Of a stretch of 64,000 nt of DNA, positions 55,440-63,214 are shown piece by piece; the stretch's first letter is position 1, and each line of letters opens with the position of its first letter. The notes beneath the pieces were generated by a model. The model saw only the letters and a list, made by a program, of their open reading frames with translations. It was not told where the DNA came from and made no database searches. The stretch comes from Erysipelotrichaceae bacterium (lineage in GTDB: Bacteria; Bacillota_I; Bacilli_A; Erysipelotrichales; Erysipelotrichaceae): assembly GCA_017539025.1 (NCBI GenBank), contig JAFYHT010000050.1, positions 1 to 64,000 of the forward strand. Reading direction: 5' to 3'. The translations under genes and the position numbers were made by a program.

Positions 55440-55445
55440 TATAAT
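55440..55445 (+). promoter_or_regulatory. -10 box of the TraB-family gene (leaderless type)
   Basis: TG-C-TATAAT (extended -10), six bases, ATG at 55452. Confidence 0.65.
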
Positions 55446-55451
55446 GGGTTT

Positions 55452-56606
55452 ATGTCCGAAAATATCATAAAACTAAATTACCAGGATAAAGAGATATACC
55501 TGGTCAAGACCGCACATGTCTCAAAACTGTCTGCGCAACATGTCAGAGAGTGCATAGAAGAAGTACAACCCGATACCATCTGTATCGAACTTGACAAAGA
55601 ACGTTACAACAGGATCATCAATCCGGAACAGTGGCGTGATACCGATATCGTTCAGGTCATTAAAAATAAACAGGTCGGCTTCCTGATGGTCAATCTCATC
55701 CTTTCTTCTTATCAGAAAAGAGCTGCCAAGTCCCTAGGCGCTTTAAACGGAGGTGAGATGATTACCGGTGCCAAACTCGCACAAGAGAATCACACGAATC
55801 TCGTATTGGCTGACCGCTCGATCAGAACGACTTTTGCCCGTGTCTGGAATTCCTTTTCAACATTTGAAAAAATCAAAATGCTGGGAGCCATCATCGGATC
55901 GATCTTTGTCGAAGAAGAGATCACTGAAGATGATATCACTGCATTAAAAGAAACAGATACTTTGACAGCAGCCATCAGCGATGTCGGAAAAGAATTCCCG
56001 ATCGTCAAGAAAATCATGATCGATGAAAGAGATCAGTATCTGTCACAGAAGATCAAGACTGCACCGGGTAAAAAGATCGTTGCCATTATCGGTGCTGCCC
56101 ATTCGATCGGAATCCAGAAGTATATCAATGAAGACTTTGATCTGGAAGAACTCGATAGAGTAGAAAAAAGAAAATTCTATTTCAAATATGTCATCCCTGC
56201 AGCGATCATCCTTCTGATCTTATTTACCGTGTTCAAAAATCGCGATCTGGGTATACAACAGATCAGATCCTGGGTACTCTGGAACGGTGGGCTCAGTGCT
56301 CTTGGTGTCCTGCTGGCATTGGGACATCCGCTTTCGATCCTGACGGCATTCGTCATGTCTCCGATCACATCGCTCAATCCTCTGCTCGCCTCAGGCTGGT
56401 TTGCGGGACTTGTTGAAGCGATGATCAGAAAACCGAAAGTCAGAGATTTTGAAGATCTGACCGCAGATACCGCTACATTCGCAGGTTACTGGAAAAACCG
56501 CGTCACAAGAACGCTCATGGTCGTCATCTTCGCCAATCTCTTCTCTACGATCGGAACTCTGATCTCCGGTATCGATATCGTCAAGAAATTCATAGAGTCG
56601 CTGTAA
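55452..56606 (+). CDS. TraB/PrgY-family membrane protein
   Basis: 384 residues. N-terminal TraB domain (YLVKTAHVSKLSAQHVRE, then CIELDKERYNR and IVAIIGAAHSIGIQKY), followed by three or four hydrophobic segments from about residue 245 to the end. Related proteins include the enterococcal pheromone shut-down protein PrgY and archaeal/eukaryotic TraB proteins. Its role here is unknown; a metal-dependent peptidase activity (Tiki-like fold) is one possibility. Leaderless-type promoter. Confidence 0.85.
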   Translation: MSENIIKLNYQDKEIYLVKTAHVSKLSAQHVRECIEEVQPDTICIELDKERYNRIINPEQWRDTDIVQVIKNKQVGFLMVNLILSSYQKRAAKSLGALNGGEMITGAKLAQENHTNLVLADRSIRTTFARVWNSFSTFEKIKMLGAIIGSIFVEEEITEDDITALKETDTLTAAISDVGKEFPIVKKIMIDERDQYLSQKIKTAPGKKIVAIIGAAHSIGIQKYINEDFDLEELDRVEKRKFYFKYVIPAAIILLILFTVFKNRDLGIQQIRSWVLWNGGLSALGVLLALGHPLSILTAFVMSPITSLNPLLASGWFAGLVEAMIRKPKVRDFEDLTADTATFAGYWKNRVTRTLMVVIFANLFSTIGTLISGIDIVKKFIESL

Positions 56607-56620
56607 AGCGACTCTATTAT
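56593..56620. terminator. Hairpin between TraB gene and nucleoside hydrolase gene
   Basis: TAGAGTCGC, loop, GCGACTCTA with an ATTATTT tail; the TraB stop lies in the loop. It may serve both convergent genes. Confidence 0.6.
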
Positions 56621-57555
56621 TTCAACTGTTGATGAATATATTTTTTATATGCTTCGGCACTTAGTCTGATGCATAATTTTGCGGTTGGCCACTCTGAATG
56701 CTTCCCCTCATAGTCGATATCGACATAGCCATATCTTTCACCTTCATTCAGATCGACATTCAAGTGACAGAGTTGACATTCCTCCATCTTTTCAGGATAT
56801 AAGGCAACAAACATCGCTGCCGGATCAGCCATATCCAGGATGTCTTCATGGAAACGATCACGATTCAGTTTCATCAGAGTCACATTGATATCCATACAGA
56901 ATCTGCCTAAAACAGAGAGATCCCTTATCTCTTCGATATCCTTTTCACGAAGTATTGCATCACCCAGTGAAGCATCCCACGCCACGAACGTGATATCTTC
57001 AAAACCATAATCAATAACGACCTTGAAAGCCTCGGCATCCTGCCAGACGTTGAATTCCGCAAAGTCCGTGACATTGCCACCTGCCTCTTCCGTTACAGCC
57101 ATCGATACGACACTTCTGATCCTTCTCATCGTATCCGGATCCTTCATGATCGCCTTTGCGATATTGGTCAAAGGTCCCAGAGTGATCAGATCGATACTTT
57201 TATCATCATTTTCTCTCAAGGTTTTCAAAATCATTTCGACTCCGTCCCCTTCATCCGCTTCAAGAGAATAATCCACGAGATCGAGATCTCCCATGCCGTC
57301 ATCGCCATGGGTATCGGCAGCTCCGACAAAATCTCTTTTCAACATCTCATTGCTTCCCATATAGACAGGCGGATAGTAGGTATCAACCGTTTTTAAAACA
57401 GTCAGAAGGTTTGATGTTGCCTGCTTCACTCTGACATTGCCCGAAACTGTCGAAAACATCACTATTTCATAGTTTTCATCTCTTAAAGCCATGGCGATCG
57501 CCATAGCATCATCACTTCCACAGTCGGTGTCAACGATCAGTTTTCTTTTATCCAT
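56617..57555 (-). CDS. Inosine-uridine preferring nucleoside hydrolase
   Basis: 312 residues. DTDCGSDDAMAIAMAL at 9-24 holds the calcium-binding aspartates of the family, and LITLGPLTNIAKA is the second signature. Hydrolyses nucleosides to base and ribose; complements the uracil salvage enzyme upp. A TATAAT box lies seven bases before the ATG, with no ribosome site. Confidence 0.92.
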   Translation of the reverse strand: MDKRKLIVDTDCGSDDAMAIAMALRDENYEIVMFSTVSGNVRVKQATSNLLTVLKTVDTYYPPVYMGSNEMLKRDFVGAADTHGDDGMGDLDLVDYSLEADEGDGVEMILKTLRENDDKSIDLITLGPLTNIAKAIMKDPDTMRRIRSVVSMAVTEEAGGNVTDFAEFNVWQDAEAFKVVIDYGFEDITFVAWDASLGDAILREKDIEEIRDLSVLGRFCMDINVTLMKLNRDRFHEDILDMADPAAMFVALYPEKMEECQLCHLNVDLNEGERYGYVDIDYEGKHSEWPTAKLCIRLSAEAYKKYIHQQLK

Positions 57556-57562
57556 AGCCTGT

Positions 57563-57568
57563 ATTATA
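57563..57568 (-). promoter_or_regulatory. -10 box of the nucleoside hydrolase gene (leaderless type)
   Basis: TATAAT on the minus strand, seven bases, ATG at 57555. Confidence 0.6.
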
Positions 57569-57597
57569 CATGAAAAGATCTTTTAATTCTCTTTTCT

Positions 57598-57623
57598 TTA
57601 AAAAAGCCTGCTGATCAGCAGGC
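57598..57623 (-). terminator. Terminator of the CPBP protease gene
   Basis: GCCTGCTGATCAGCAGGC is a perfect palindrome followed by a T-run on the minus strand. Confidence 0.8.
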
Positions 57624-57633
57624 AACATTTGTT

Positions 57634-58542
57634 TTATTTTCCTTCCTTCCAGATGTTGTGGGATCTTACTCCTCTTTTTTCTCCGATCAGGAAAATGACG
57701 ATACACGCAAGATACAAGACGATCGTTGACAGGATCGTTCCTTCGATACCAAACTTCACATCATAGGCAAAAGAACTGACTGCCGAAGCCGTATCCAGCT
57801 TGAACAGTGAAAAAGGAACGACCAGTCCGCTGTTTGGCAGACCAAGAAGGATGCTTTGCGTATAGTTCCAGCCGGTATGGATCCCAAAAGCCATCCAGAT
57901 GGAATCAAAGTAATAAACGGCCAGCGCAAACATCAGGCCGGAAGCCAGAATATTCAAGAACGGGATCAGACCAAAGCCCGGATTCATCAGATGCATTCCG
58001 GAAAACATAACGGAACTTACTACGATCGCTACCCATGGGTTTCTGTAGCCTTTTCTCAATACCTGATAGAGATATCCCCTGTCCAAAGCTTCTTCACTGG
58101 AAGATTGGATGAAAACGCAGACCAGAACGATCAGTAAACCCAAAGGATCGAACTGATCAAAATGGATATGGATATCCTTCTTCAACATCGCAACAACTGC
58201 ACAGCTGAAATTGAGGCCAAAACCGATCGCAAGACCGATCAGAAGATTTTTTAGATTGTTTCCCGAAGTCTTTGTGCCAAACGCCTTCAGGATAGGACGG
58301 CGTCTCTTATCGATCAGAAGCAGAAAAAGCAGGTAGATCCAGACACCGATCGGTGAAAAATACATCAGCGCCGTTGAAATGACCGGGTCATTTGGATCAG
58401 TGATCATACCGACATATCTCGTAATGATCGCTCCGAGGATCTGTCCGACAAGTGCGATCAGAAAAGAAAGAATTGAAACCAGGATGAACTGATCATACCA
58501 GCGGAATTCTTCATTGTGGATCTTCTTTAAAAATTCTTTCAT
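57634..58542 (-). CDS. CPBP-family intramembrane metalloprotease
   Basis: 302 residues from the ATG at 58542, which has GGAGGGGAT before it; the frame extending to 58608 contains this site. About eight hydrophobic segments. Motifs: SSSEEALDRGYLYQ (EExxxR), MFSGMHLMNPG (FxxxH) and GIHTGWNY. These proteins (Abi/CAAX-type) cleave within membranes; substrates unknown, sometimes linked to bacteriocin self-immunity. Confidence 0.9.
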   Translation of the reverse strand: MKEFLKKIHNEEFRWYDQFILVSILSFLIALVGQILGAIITRYVGMITDPNDPVISTALMYFSPIGVWIYLLFLLLIDKRRRPILKAFGTKTSGNNLKNLLIGLAIGFGLNFSCAVVAMLKKDIHIHFDQFDPLGLLIVLVCVFIQSSSEEALDRGYLYQVLRKGYRNPWVAIVVSSVMFSGMHLMNPGFGLIPFLNILASGLMFALAVYYFDSIWMAFGIHTGWNYTQSILLGLPNSGLVVPFSLFKLDTASAVSSFAYDVKFGIEGTILSTIVLYLACIVIFLIGEKRGVRSHNIWKEGK

Positions 58543-58615
58543 TTCTTTATCCCCTCCAAACGAATATAAAATGCTTCGATTTCCCAAAAACCATTTTAAC
58601 ATACGCATTTTCTCG

Positions 58616-58644
58616 TTGACTATTCTTGAATGACATGATAAGAT
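58616..58644 (+). promoter_or_regulatory. tRNA promoter
   Basis: TTGACT (58616-58621), 17 bases, TAAGAT (58639-58644), 17 bases before tRNA-Val. Confidence 0.6.
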
Positions 58645-58661
58645 AATTAAGCATCAAATTT

Positions 58662-58737
58662 GGAGACTTAGCTCAGTTGGGAGAGCACCTGCCTTACAAG
58701 CAGGGGGTCACAGGTTCGAGCCCTGTAGTCTCCACCA
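58662..58737 (+). tRNA. tRNA-Val (anticodon TAC)
   Basis: 76 bases with encoded CCA. Acceptor GGAGACT pairs with AGTCTCC; D-arm AGCTCAGTTGGGAGAGC; anticodon stem CCTGC/GCAGG around CTTACAA; T-arm CAGGTTCGAGCCCTG. All arms pair. Confidence 0.97.
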
Positions 58738-58746
58738 TCGAGAACT

Positions 58747-58822
58747 GCCAACTTAGCGCAATAGGTAGAGCAACTGATTTGTAATCAGTAGGTTACGGGT
58801 TCGATTCCTGTAGTTGGCACCA
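58747..58822 (+). tRNA. tRNA-Thr (anticodon TGT)
   Basis: 76 bases with encoded CCA. Acceptor GCCAACT pairs with AGTTGGC; anticodon stem ACTGA/TCAGT around TTTGTAA; T-arm ACGGGTTCGATTCCTGT. Nine bases after tRNA-Val, same transcript. The last 18 bases recur at 59770-59787, marking it as an integration target. Confidence 0.97.
58805..58822 (+). repeat. Attachment-type repeat, copy 1 (3' end of tRNA-Thr)
   Basis: TTCCTGTAGTTGGCACCA, the T-arm/acceptor end of the intact tRNA-Thr. The identical 18 bases recur at 59770, 965 bases away, as expected for attL/attR of an element inserted at a tRNA 3' end. Confidence 0.8.
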
Positions 58823-58831
58823 CTTAAACAT

Positions 58832-58853
58832 AACTCTCGAAAGAGAGTTTTTA
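58832..58853 (+). terminator. Terminator after tRNA-Thr, inside the mini-element
   Basis: AACTCTC, GAAA, GAGAGTT, then T-rich. Ends the tRNA transcript in its present arrangement. Confidence 0.7.
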
Positions 58854-58859
58854 TTATGT

Positions 58860-58952
58860 ATGTTACAATTTAAACAGAAAGATAAATCGAAATTTGAGGA
58901 ATTGCTGCAATGTCTGAAGAAAGTGTATTACGGAAATGAGTATGTTTTATGA
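58860..58952 (+). CDS. Possible 30-residue leader peptide or gene remnant
   Basis: ATG at 58860 opens 30 codons ending at TGA 58950-58952, encoding MLQFKQKDKSKFEELLQC and a short tail KKVYYGNEYVL. It overlaps the start of the P-loop gene by 17 bases in another frame. An internal ATG with a GAGGA site at 58911 gives a nine-codon frame whose TGA overlaps the P-loop ATG. Either coupling peptide or the tail of a gene cut by deletion; weak evidence. Confidence 0.3.
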   Translation: MLQFKQKDKSKFEELLQCLKKVYYGNEYVL

Positions 58953-59574
58953 CAATGCTTACTTTATTATCGGAACTTCATATGCAGGGAAATCTACAAT
59001 GGTTAAAGAATTAGCTAAAAAATACAGAGGTATTGCATGCGAAGAAAACTATCATGACAACTATCCCGGAGTACTTGATGCCAAAGAATTCCCCTGCCTG
59101 ACCTATACAAGAGATCTTGAAGACTGGCATGACTTTATTAGAAGAACGCCGCAGGAATATAAAGACTGGATCGATGGAGTGAGGAAAGAATGCGAAATAT
59201 TGGAACTCAGGATGCTGCCTGAGATATGCGGTCAGGGGAAAAAAGTTTTTGTTGATACGAATATTTGTATTGAAACCTTAAGAAAGATAGCTCCTTTGAA
59301 TCATACACTTGTGATGCTTGCTGATCCCGAAATACCGTTACACAGGTTTTTTGACCGACCGGATCCGGAGAAACAGTTTTTATATCAATTAATTATGGAT
59401 GAACCGGATCCTAAAAAGGCGATGGAAAACTACCGAGATGGACTTAAACTGATCTGTTCACAGGAAGGGTATGATGAATTTGAAAAGTCAGGATTTAATG
59501 TGATCTATAGAGACGAAAGCAGAACTATTGAACAGACGGTCGCTTTGGCAGAGAAAGCTTTGGGATTGAAATAG
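58936..59574 (+). CDS. P-loop NTPase/kinase-like protein, cargo of the mini-element
   Basis: 212 residues. The N-terminus FIIGTSYAGKSTMVKELAKKY carries Walker A GTSYAGKST (13-21), typical of small nucleotide- or substrate-kinase folds (AAA_33-like). KVFVDTNI could be the strand of a Walker B-like acidic site. The remaining sequence (EENYHDNYPGVLD, FDRPDPEKQFLYQLI) is not recognised. The ATG at 58936 overlaps a small upstream frame; MFYD at 58942 is an alternative start. It is the only intact gene between the tRNA-Thr repeats, so may be a passenger fitness or defence gene. Function unknown. Confidence 0.65.
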   Translation: MSMFYDNAYFIIGTSYAGKSTMVKELAKKYRGIACEENYHDNYPGVLDAKEFPCLTYTRDLEDWHDFIRRTPQEYKDWIDGVRKECEILELRMLPEICGQGKKVFVDTNICIETLRKIAPLNHTLVMLADPEIPLHRFFDRPDPEKQFLYQLIMDEPDPKKAMENYRDGLKLICSQEGYDEFEKSGFNVIYRDESRTIEQTVALAEKALGLK

Positions 59575-59769
59575 CATCTCGATAAATTCAAATTTATTTG
59601 ACTATTAATAATTTGTAGCAAGTTGCTACAAATATAGGTGAAATAAACACTTTATAATTTGACAAAAATTTGACAAAAAAATCTGATTTTTAATGATATT
59701 TAACAAATCATGTATAATGAAAAACCTTTATTTAAAGCATTTTAACACTATACGGAAGAAACTAGCGAT
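59575..59769. other. AT-rich tail of the mini-element
   Basis: About 195 bases without a gene. Contains the 23-base palindrome, a tandem TTTGACAAAAA repeat (near 59659 and 59669) and TATAAT at 59713-59718 with no gene behind it. Resembles a control region left after deletion of the genes it served. Confidence 0.45.
59611..59633. promoter_or_regulatory. Perfect 23-base palindrome containing GTAGCAAGTTGCTAC
   Basis: Arms of 11 bases around a central G (core 59615-59629). The core equals the relaxosome-region palindrome at 6863 except for the central base. It lies 40 bases after the P-loop gene in an AT-rich tail. Confidence 0.7.
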
Positions 59770-59787
59770 TTCCTGTAGTTGGCACCA
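59770..59787 (+). repeat. Attachment-type repeat, copy 2 (tRNA-Thr 3' end duplicate)
   Basis: TTCCTGTAGTTGGCACCA, identical to 58805-58822, preceded by GATT in both copies with one inserted T. No other tRNA part is present here. Confidence 0.8.
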
Positions 59788-59797
59788 GCTTAAAAGA

Positions 59798-59819
59798 AAA
59801 CGCCGTCAAGGCGTTTTTT
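59798..59819 (+). terminator. Probable original tRNA-Thr terminator
   Basis: AAACGCC, GTCAA, GGCGTTT and further T, 10 bases past the second att-type repeat. In an unoccupied site it would follow tRNA-Thr directly. Confidence 0.75.
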
Positions 59820-59820
59820 G

Positions 59821-60456
59821 TTATAAGTGCTTCCGACCGAAATAACAGAAACCGGTCGCACTATGTCCGTTCATCGTCGTATAAGTCGTCGGAAAGAATT
59901 CCAGTGTTTCAAACTCCTTCAACAAGCTCCTGATATATTCTTCACTGTGATGACGGCAGATCGCCCCTTCCGGCAGTTCAAATACTCCATAGGTCCCAAA
60001 AACGGATTCATATTTCTCATAGCGTTTCTGATTGCGATCATCCTCATTGATCAGATAATCTCCGATATATAAGATACCTCCCGGTCGAAGCACCCTTCTG
60101 ATCTCATCGATCAAAGTCTTCTGTTCTTCATCCCGATAGATACAGGTCAATACCGCAAACAGGATGACCGCATCCACACAATCATCCTCAAGATCGATCT
60201 TTTCACTCGTCTTTTCTCTTAAGTCGAGATACGGAAACTGACGGTGTCCTCTTTCGATCATCCCTTTTGAGAAGTCGATGCCGATCAGATTTTTATACCC
60301 TTGTTCATACAGTTCGTTCATCACCCGTCCATAGCCGCAGCCGACATCCAGGATCTGATCTTCTTTCGACACATAATCCGAAAACAGATCTCTCATGATC
60401 GGGATCGTAAACTGCTTTGTAGAGGAAACTTCATTCCAGTATTCTTTCTGTTCCAT
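59821..60456 (-). CDS. Class I SAM-dependent methyltransferase
   Basis: 211 residues. Motif I ILDVGCGYGRVMNELYEQG (about 36-54), motif II LIGIDFSKGMI, and RVLRPGGILYIGDYL are clear features of the Methyltransf_11 group. The C-terminal part has no diagnostic motif. Substrate unknown, probably a small molecule. Ends immediately before the tRNA terminator; AAGAAAG lies before the ATG. Confidence 0.82.
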   Translation of the reverse strand: MEQKEYWNEVSSTKQFTIPIMRDLFSDYVSKEDQILDVGCGYGRVMNELYEQGYKNLIGIDFSKGMIERGHRQFPYLDLREKTSEKIDLEDDCVDAVILFAVLTCIYRDEEQKTLIDEIRRVLRPGGILYIGDYLINEDDRNQKRYEKYESVFGTYGVFELPEGAICRHHSEEYIRSLLKEFETLEFFPTTYTTMNGHSATGFCYFGRKHL

Positions 60457-60522
60457 AATTATCGATCTTTCTTTTTTATATTTCTATTCTAACTCATCCC
60501 GGATAAATGATTCCTTTCGGGT

Positions 60523-60528
60523 TATAAT
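60523..60528 (+). promoter_or_regulatory. -10 box of queT (leaderless type)
   Basis: TATAAT, seven bases, ATG at 60536. No preQ1 riboswitch is possible in such a short leader. Confidence 0.6.
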
Positions 60529-60535
60529 AATCTGT

Positions 60536-61042
60536 ATGAACTTAAGAAAACAGAACAGACTCTATGACATCAACCGCATCGCTTTGACTGCAGCGATCTA
60601 TGTTGCGTTATGTTATATCCTGCAGCCAATCAGTTTCGGACCGATCCAGTTTCGTTTTTCCGAAATGCTTTGTCTGCTGGCGATCGACTTCAGATGGGCC
60701 TTGTATGGCGTCAGTATCGGTTGTTTCCTGGCAAACACATTCTTCGGCGGTCTTGGGATCCTGGATATCGTTTTTGGCACTTTCGCTACGATCATCGGAT
60801 GTTCTTTGGCGTATTTCTTAAGAAAGAAAAGGATCAAAGATTATCCGTTATTAAGTACCATTATGATCATCCTGGCAAATGCGATCATCGTTGGGATCGA
60901 ACTGGGAATCATCCTGGAAACAAAAGATCTCATCCCGCTTTATATCTTCCAGGTCGGAGTTGGTGAAGCTGTCGTGTTGTTCATCGGGCTTCCTGTCTAC
61001 AAAAGACTTGAGAAACTCATCAAAAGCCGCTATGAAAACTAA
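60536..61042 (+). CDS. queT: QueT-family queuosine-precursor ECF transporter component
   Basis: 168 residues from ATG 60536; the upstream extension of the frame overlaps the divergent methyltransferase gene. Five or six hydrophobic segments. FGPIQFRFSEMLCLLAIDF and CFLANTFFGGLGILDIVFGT are characteristic of QueT S-components, which capture queuine or preQ1 for an ECF ATPase module encoded elsewhere. Hints that the organism salvages queuosine precursors; fits with other wobble-base modification genes (mnmL, mnmM). Confidence 0.88.
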   Translation: MNLRKQNRLYDINRIALTAAIYVALCYILQPISFGPIQFRFSEMLCLLAIDFRWALYGVSIGCFLANTFFGGLGILDIVFGTFATIIGCSLAYFLRKKRIKDYPLLSTIMIILANAIIVGIELGIILETKDLIPLYIFQVGVGEAVVLFIGLPVYKRLEKLIKSRYEN

Positions 61043-61077
61043 AAGCCCTTATCGATTGATAAGGACTTCTTTTTTTA
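61041..61077. terminator. Shared terminator of queT and the zinc-ribbon gene
   Basis: AAGCCCTTATC, GATT, GATAAGGACTT (one bulge), then a long T-run. Lies between convergent stops. Confidence 0.75.
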
Positions 61078-61905
61078 TTTCAGCTTGTTGCCGCACTTTG
61101 GACAGAAGACAACTTCCGGATCGGTGATCTTTTCACCGCACTTGCCGCAGAAGAACGGAGTGAATACTTCCGGTTTTGCGGTACCGCACTTGGTACAGAA
61201 TGCACCGTTGTTTTTGTTGCCGCACTTCGGACAGAACCACTCATCTCCTGTCGCATAGCCTGTTGATGGCTGAGAAGTATAAGGATATTTGAACTTGCTG
61301 CGATCTTCAACGAAGTTTCTTCCTCTGATCGCCTTCATGATCTCATCGGCGATCGCAACATATTCCGCATATTCTGCACTGTCTGGTGAATCAGGACGAT
61401 TTGACGTCAGTTCAAATTTCATATCATCAAAGAACTTGTTGTTGACATCAACATCGACATCGAATCTGTATTCATACTCATATTTCGGAGGATCGAAGCT
61501 GACACTCTTTCCGTCTTTATCCTTGTCATAGATCTCATCCTGATCTTCCGTGATGTTGATCTTGAGATCTCTGACATCGGAAATATTGATCAGATCAGCG
61601 TTGTTTGCACGCCACTTATCGGAAGCGGAAACCACGAACTGTTTCTTGTTTTCATCAATATAGAATTTATAACGCTTGCCGATGATCCTTGTCGGATTGA
61701 AAGAAGATAGTTTCGCTTCGTTCTGGCTGCGGTATTCCAGCTGTTCCTTGATCGCCGCTACAGAAGTATGTCTTCTGCCGCTGAACCACGGGGAAAGCTT
61801 GGAAGCACAGTCCTTACACATATTGCCGTCATCCAGTTTTTTGTTTCCTAAAAACTTGATCTCCTTCCCACAGATGTCACAGTACTTTTTATCGAACAGA
61901 CCCAT
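61075..61905 (-). CDS. DUF4428-type protein with zinc ribbons at both ends
   Basis: 276 residues from the ATG at 61905, which has AAGGAGG before it. The frame continues open to 62475 but that part is antisense to alr and not credible. N-terminal treble-clef motif YCDICGKEI and MCKDCASKL (DUF4428), a central domain with DKWRANNADLINISDV and a beta-rich DPPKYEYEYRFDVDVDV, then three C-terminal CxxCG ribbons: FCPKCGNKNNGAFCTKCG, FFCGKCGEKI and VFCPKCGNK. Probably an intracellular zinc-binding protein of unknown role. Confidence 0.82.
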   Translation of the reverse strand: MGLFDKKYCDICGKEIKFLGNKKLDDGNMCKDCASKLSPWFSGRRHTSVAAIKEQLEYRSQNEAKLSSFNPTRIIGKRYKFYIDENKKQFVVSASDKWRANNADLINISDVRDLKINITEDQDEIYDKDKDGKSVSFDPPKYEYEYRFDVDVDVNNKFFDDMKFELTSNRPDSPDSAEYAEYVAIADEIMKAIRGRNFVEDRSKFKYPYTSQPSTGYATGDEWFCPKCGNKNNGAFCTKCGTAKPEVFTPFFCGKCGEKITDPEVVFCPKCGNKLK

Positions 61906-62001
61906 AGTAACCTCCTTATAATGATTGATGATCTTAAATAAATCTATACTCTCATTATACATCGTAAGCACCCTTTTTGCCTCATACGGAGAAATATGCG
62001 T

Positions 62002-62007
62002 TAAAAT
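62002..62007 (+). promoter_or_regulatory. -10 box of alr (leaderless type)
   Basis: TAAAAT, six bases, ATG at 62014. Confidence 0.55.
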
Positions 62008-62013
62008 GGATGT

Positions 62014-63090
62014 ATGTACAGAAATTCCTATATCGAAGTCGATCTTGATGCACTTGAAGCCAATGCAAAGTATTTCATAGAAAAAGGCGGCAAGGAAGTG
62101 ATCGGTGTCGTTAAGGCAAACGGCTATGGCATCGATGCTCTTGAAGAAGTCTTGACCCTGAAAAAAGCAGGTGTTTCTTTCTTTGCGGTCTCTTCTCTTG
62201 ATGAAGCACTTGATCTGAGAAGAAACGGGATCGAAGATAAGATCCTGGTCCTGGGATGTGTGCCGGCTAATGAAATGGAGCTCATCAGGAACAACGGCAT
62301 CTCCATCGTCACCCTCTCCAAAGACTTCGTTGAAAACACAGATCTCAGAAATGTAAAAGTCCATCTGAAACTTGATACCGGAATGAACCGCATTGGCGTA
62401 GAAGTCGACGAAGCAAAACAGATCCTCGATCTTCTGAAAGAAAAAGGAGCGATCATCGAAGGTGTGATGTCTCACTTCTCCAGTGCAGATTTTGATGAGG
62501 AATATTCAAAGAAGCAGTATGATCTGTTCAGAAACTGCGTCTTAAATCTGAACTATGATTTTCCATATATCCATATGTCGGCAACCGACGCCAGCCTTCT
62601 GATCGATGACGATATCTGTAATGCCCATCGCATCGGGCTTGGACTTCTCGGCTACAGCAGCCAGAAAGCCGAACTTCATCCATGTGTGAAACTGTGTTCC
62701 GAGGTCTCCATGGTCAAAAAGCTGAACAAAGGGGAGACCGTCTCCTATGGCAGACACTACACAAGCGATGGTGAAGGCTATCTTCTGACGATCCCTTTAG
62801 GTTACGCAGACGGCTTCTATCGAAGCAATACCGGAAAGAAAGTGTATTGTGAAAACGAATACGGAACAATCGTCGGCAGTATCTGTATGGACCAGATGAT
62901 GATATTGACTTCTTCCTACCACCCTGTCGGTACAAAGATCGAACTGCTTGGAGGCCATATCGATATTGAAGAAAGAGCTGCTGAGCTCAACACGATCACA
63001 TACGAACTATTGACTTCCTTATCGGATCGTCTGACCAGATACTATCTCCAAAACGGAAGCATCATTCGCAAGATAGATCCTCGTTTTTAA
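62014..63090 (+). CDS. alr: Alanine racemase
   Basis: 358 residues, complete. PLP-dependent interconversion of L- and D-alanine for peptidoglycan. VVKANGYG holds the PLP lysine, HLKLDTGMNRIGV and HRIGLGLLGY follow, SYGRHY begins the C-terminal domain with the catalytic tyrosine nearby, and GSICMDQMMI closes the site. The usual AYG after VKAN is GYG here. Transcribed alone, from a promoter whose -10 box leaves no leader. Confidence 0.95.
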   Translation: MYRNSYIEVDLDALEANAKYFIEKGGKEVIGVVKANGYGIDALEEVLTLKKAGVSFFAVSSLDEALDLRRNGIEDKILVLGCVPANEMELIRNNGISIVTLSKDFVENTDLRNVKVHLKLDTGMNRIGVEVDEAKQILDLLKEKGAIIEGVMSHFSSADFDEEYSKKQYDLFRNCVLNLNYDFPYIHMSATDASLLIDDDICNAHRIGLGLLGYSSQKAELHPCVKLCSEVSMVKKLNKGETVSYGRHYTSDGEGYLLTIPLGYADGFYRSNTGKKVYCENEYGTIVGSICMDQMMILTSSYHPVGTKIELLGGHIDIEERAAELNTITYELLTSLSDRLTRYYLQNGSIIRKIDPRF

Positions 63091-63113
63091 AGAAAAAACA
63101 TCATATTTCATTC

Positions 63114-63141
63114 AAAAAGTCATTGCAAAATGACTTTTTTT
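63114..63141 (+). terminator. Terminator of alr
   Basis: AAAAGTCATT, GCAA, AATGACTTTT and more T. It directly precedes the conserved promoter box of the next operon. Confidence 0.8.
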
Positions 63142-63155
63142 ATTCTTTTTTTCAA

Positions 63156-63204
63156 TTTAAGTTAGGAATCTGCCCTCTTTTTGGCGAATAACGTTATGAA
63201 GGAG
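63156..63204 (+). promoter_or_regulatory. Second copy of the type VII operon promoter/leader box
   Basis: TTTAAGTTAGG, 16 bases, GGCGAATAACG, one base, TATGAAGGAG. By eye about 41 of 49 positions match the box at 27092-27139 (complement), far above chance. It ends in the ribosome site of the following gene. Confidence 0.7.
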
Positions 63205-63214
63205 ATAAATTTTT

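Larger units (their letters stand above)
58823..59787 (+). mobile_element. Mini-element or remnant integrated at tRNA-Thr
   Basis: A 965-base segment from the tRNA-Thr end to a second copy of its last 18 bases. It carries a hairpin, a 30-codon frame, a P-loop gene and an AT-rich tail with a GTAGCAA palindrome shared with the mobilisation island at 7 kb. A second tRNA-type terminator lies directly beyond the right repeat, probably the original tRNA terminator. No integrase gene is present, so it is a deletion remnant or a non-autonomous passenger. Confidence 0.65.

Noticed and set aside
60457..60535. preQ1 riboswitch before queT
   Set aside because: No preQ1 pseudoknot pattern, and the -10 box leaves no leader for one.
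61906..62475. Upstream extension of the zinc-ribbon frame, giving a 466-residue protein
   Set aside because: It is antisense to the start of alanine racemase, has no protein-like pattern, and a perfect ribosome site lies before the ATG at 61905.
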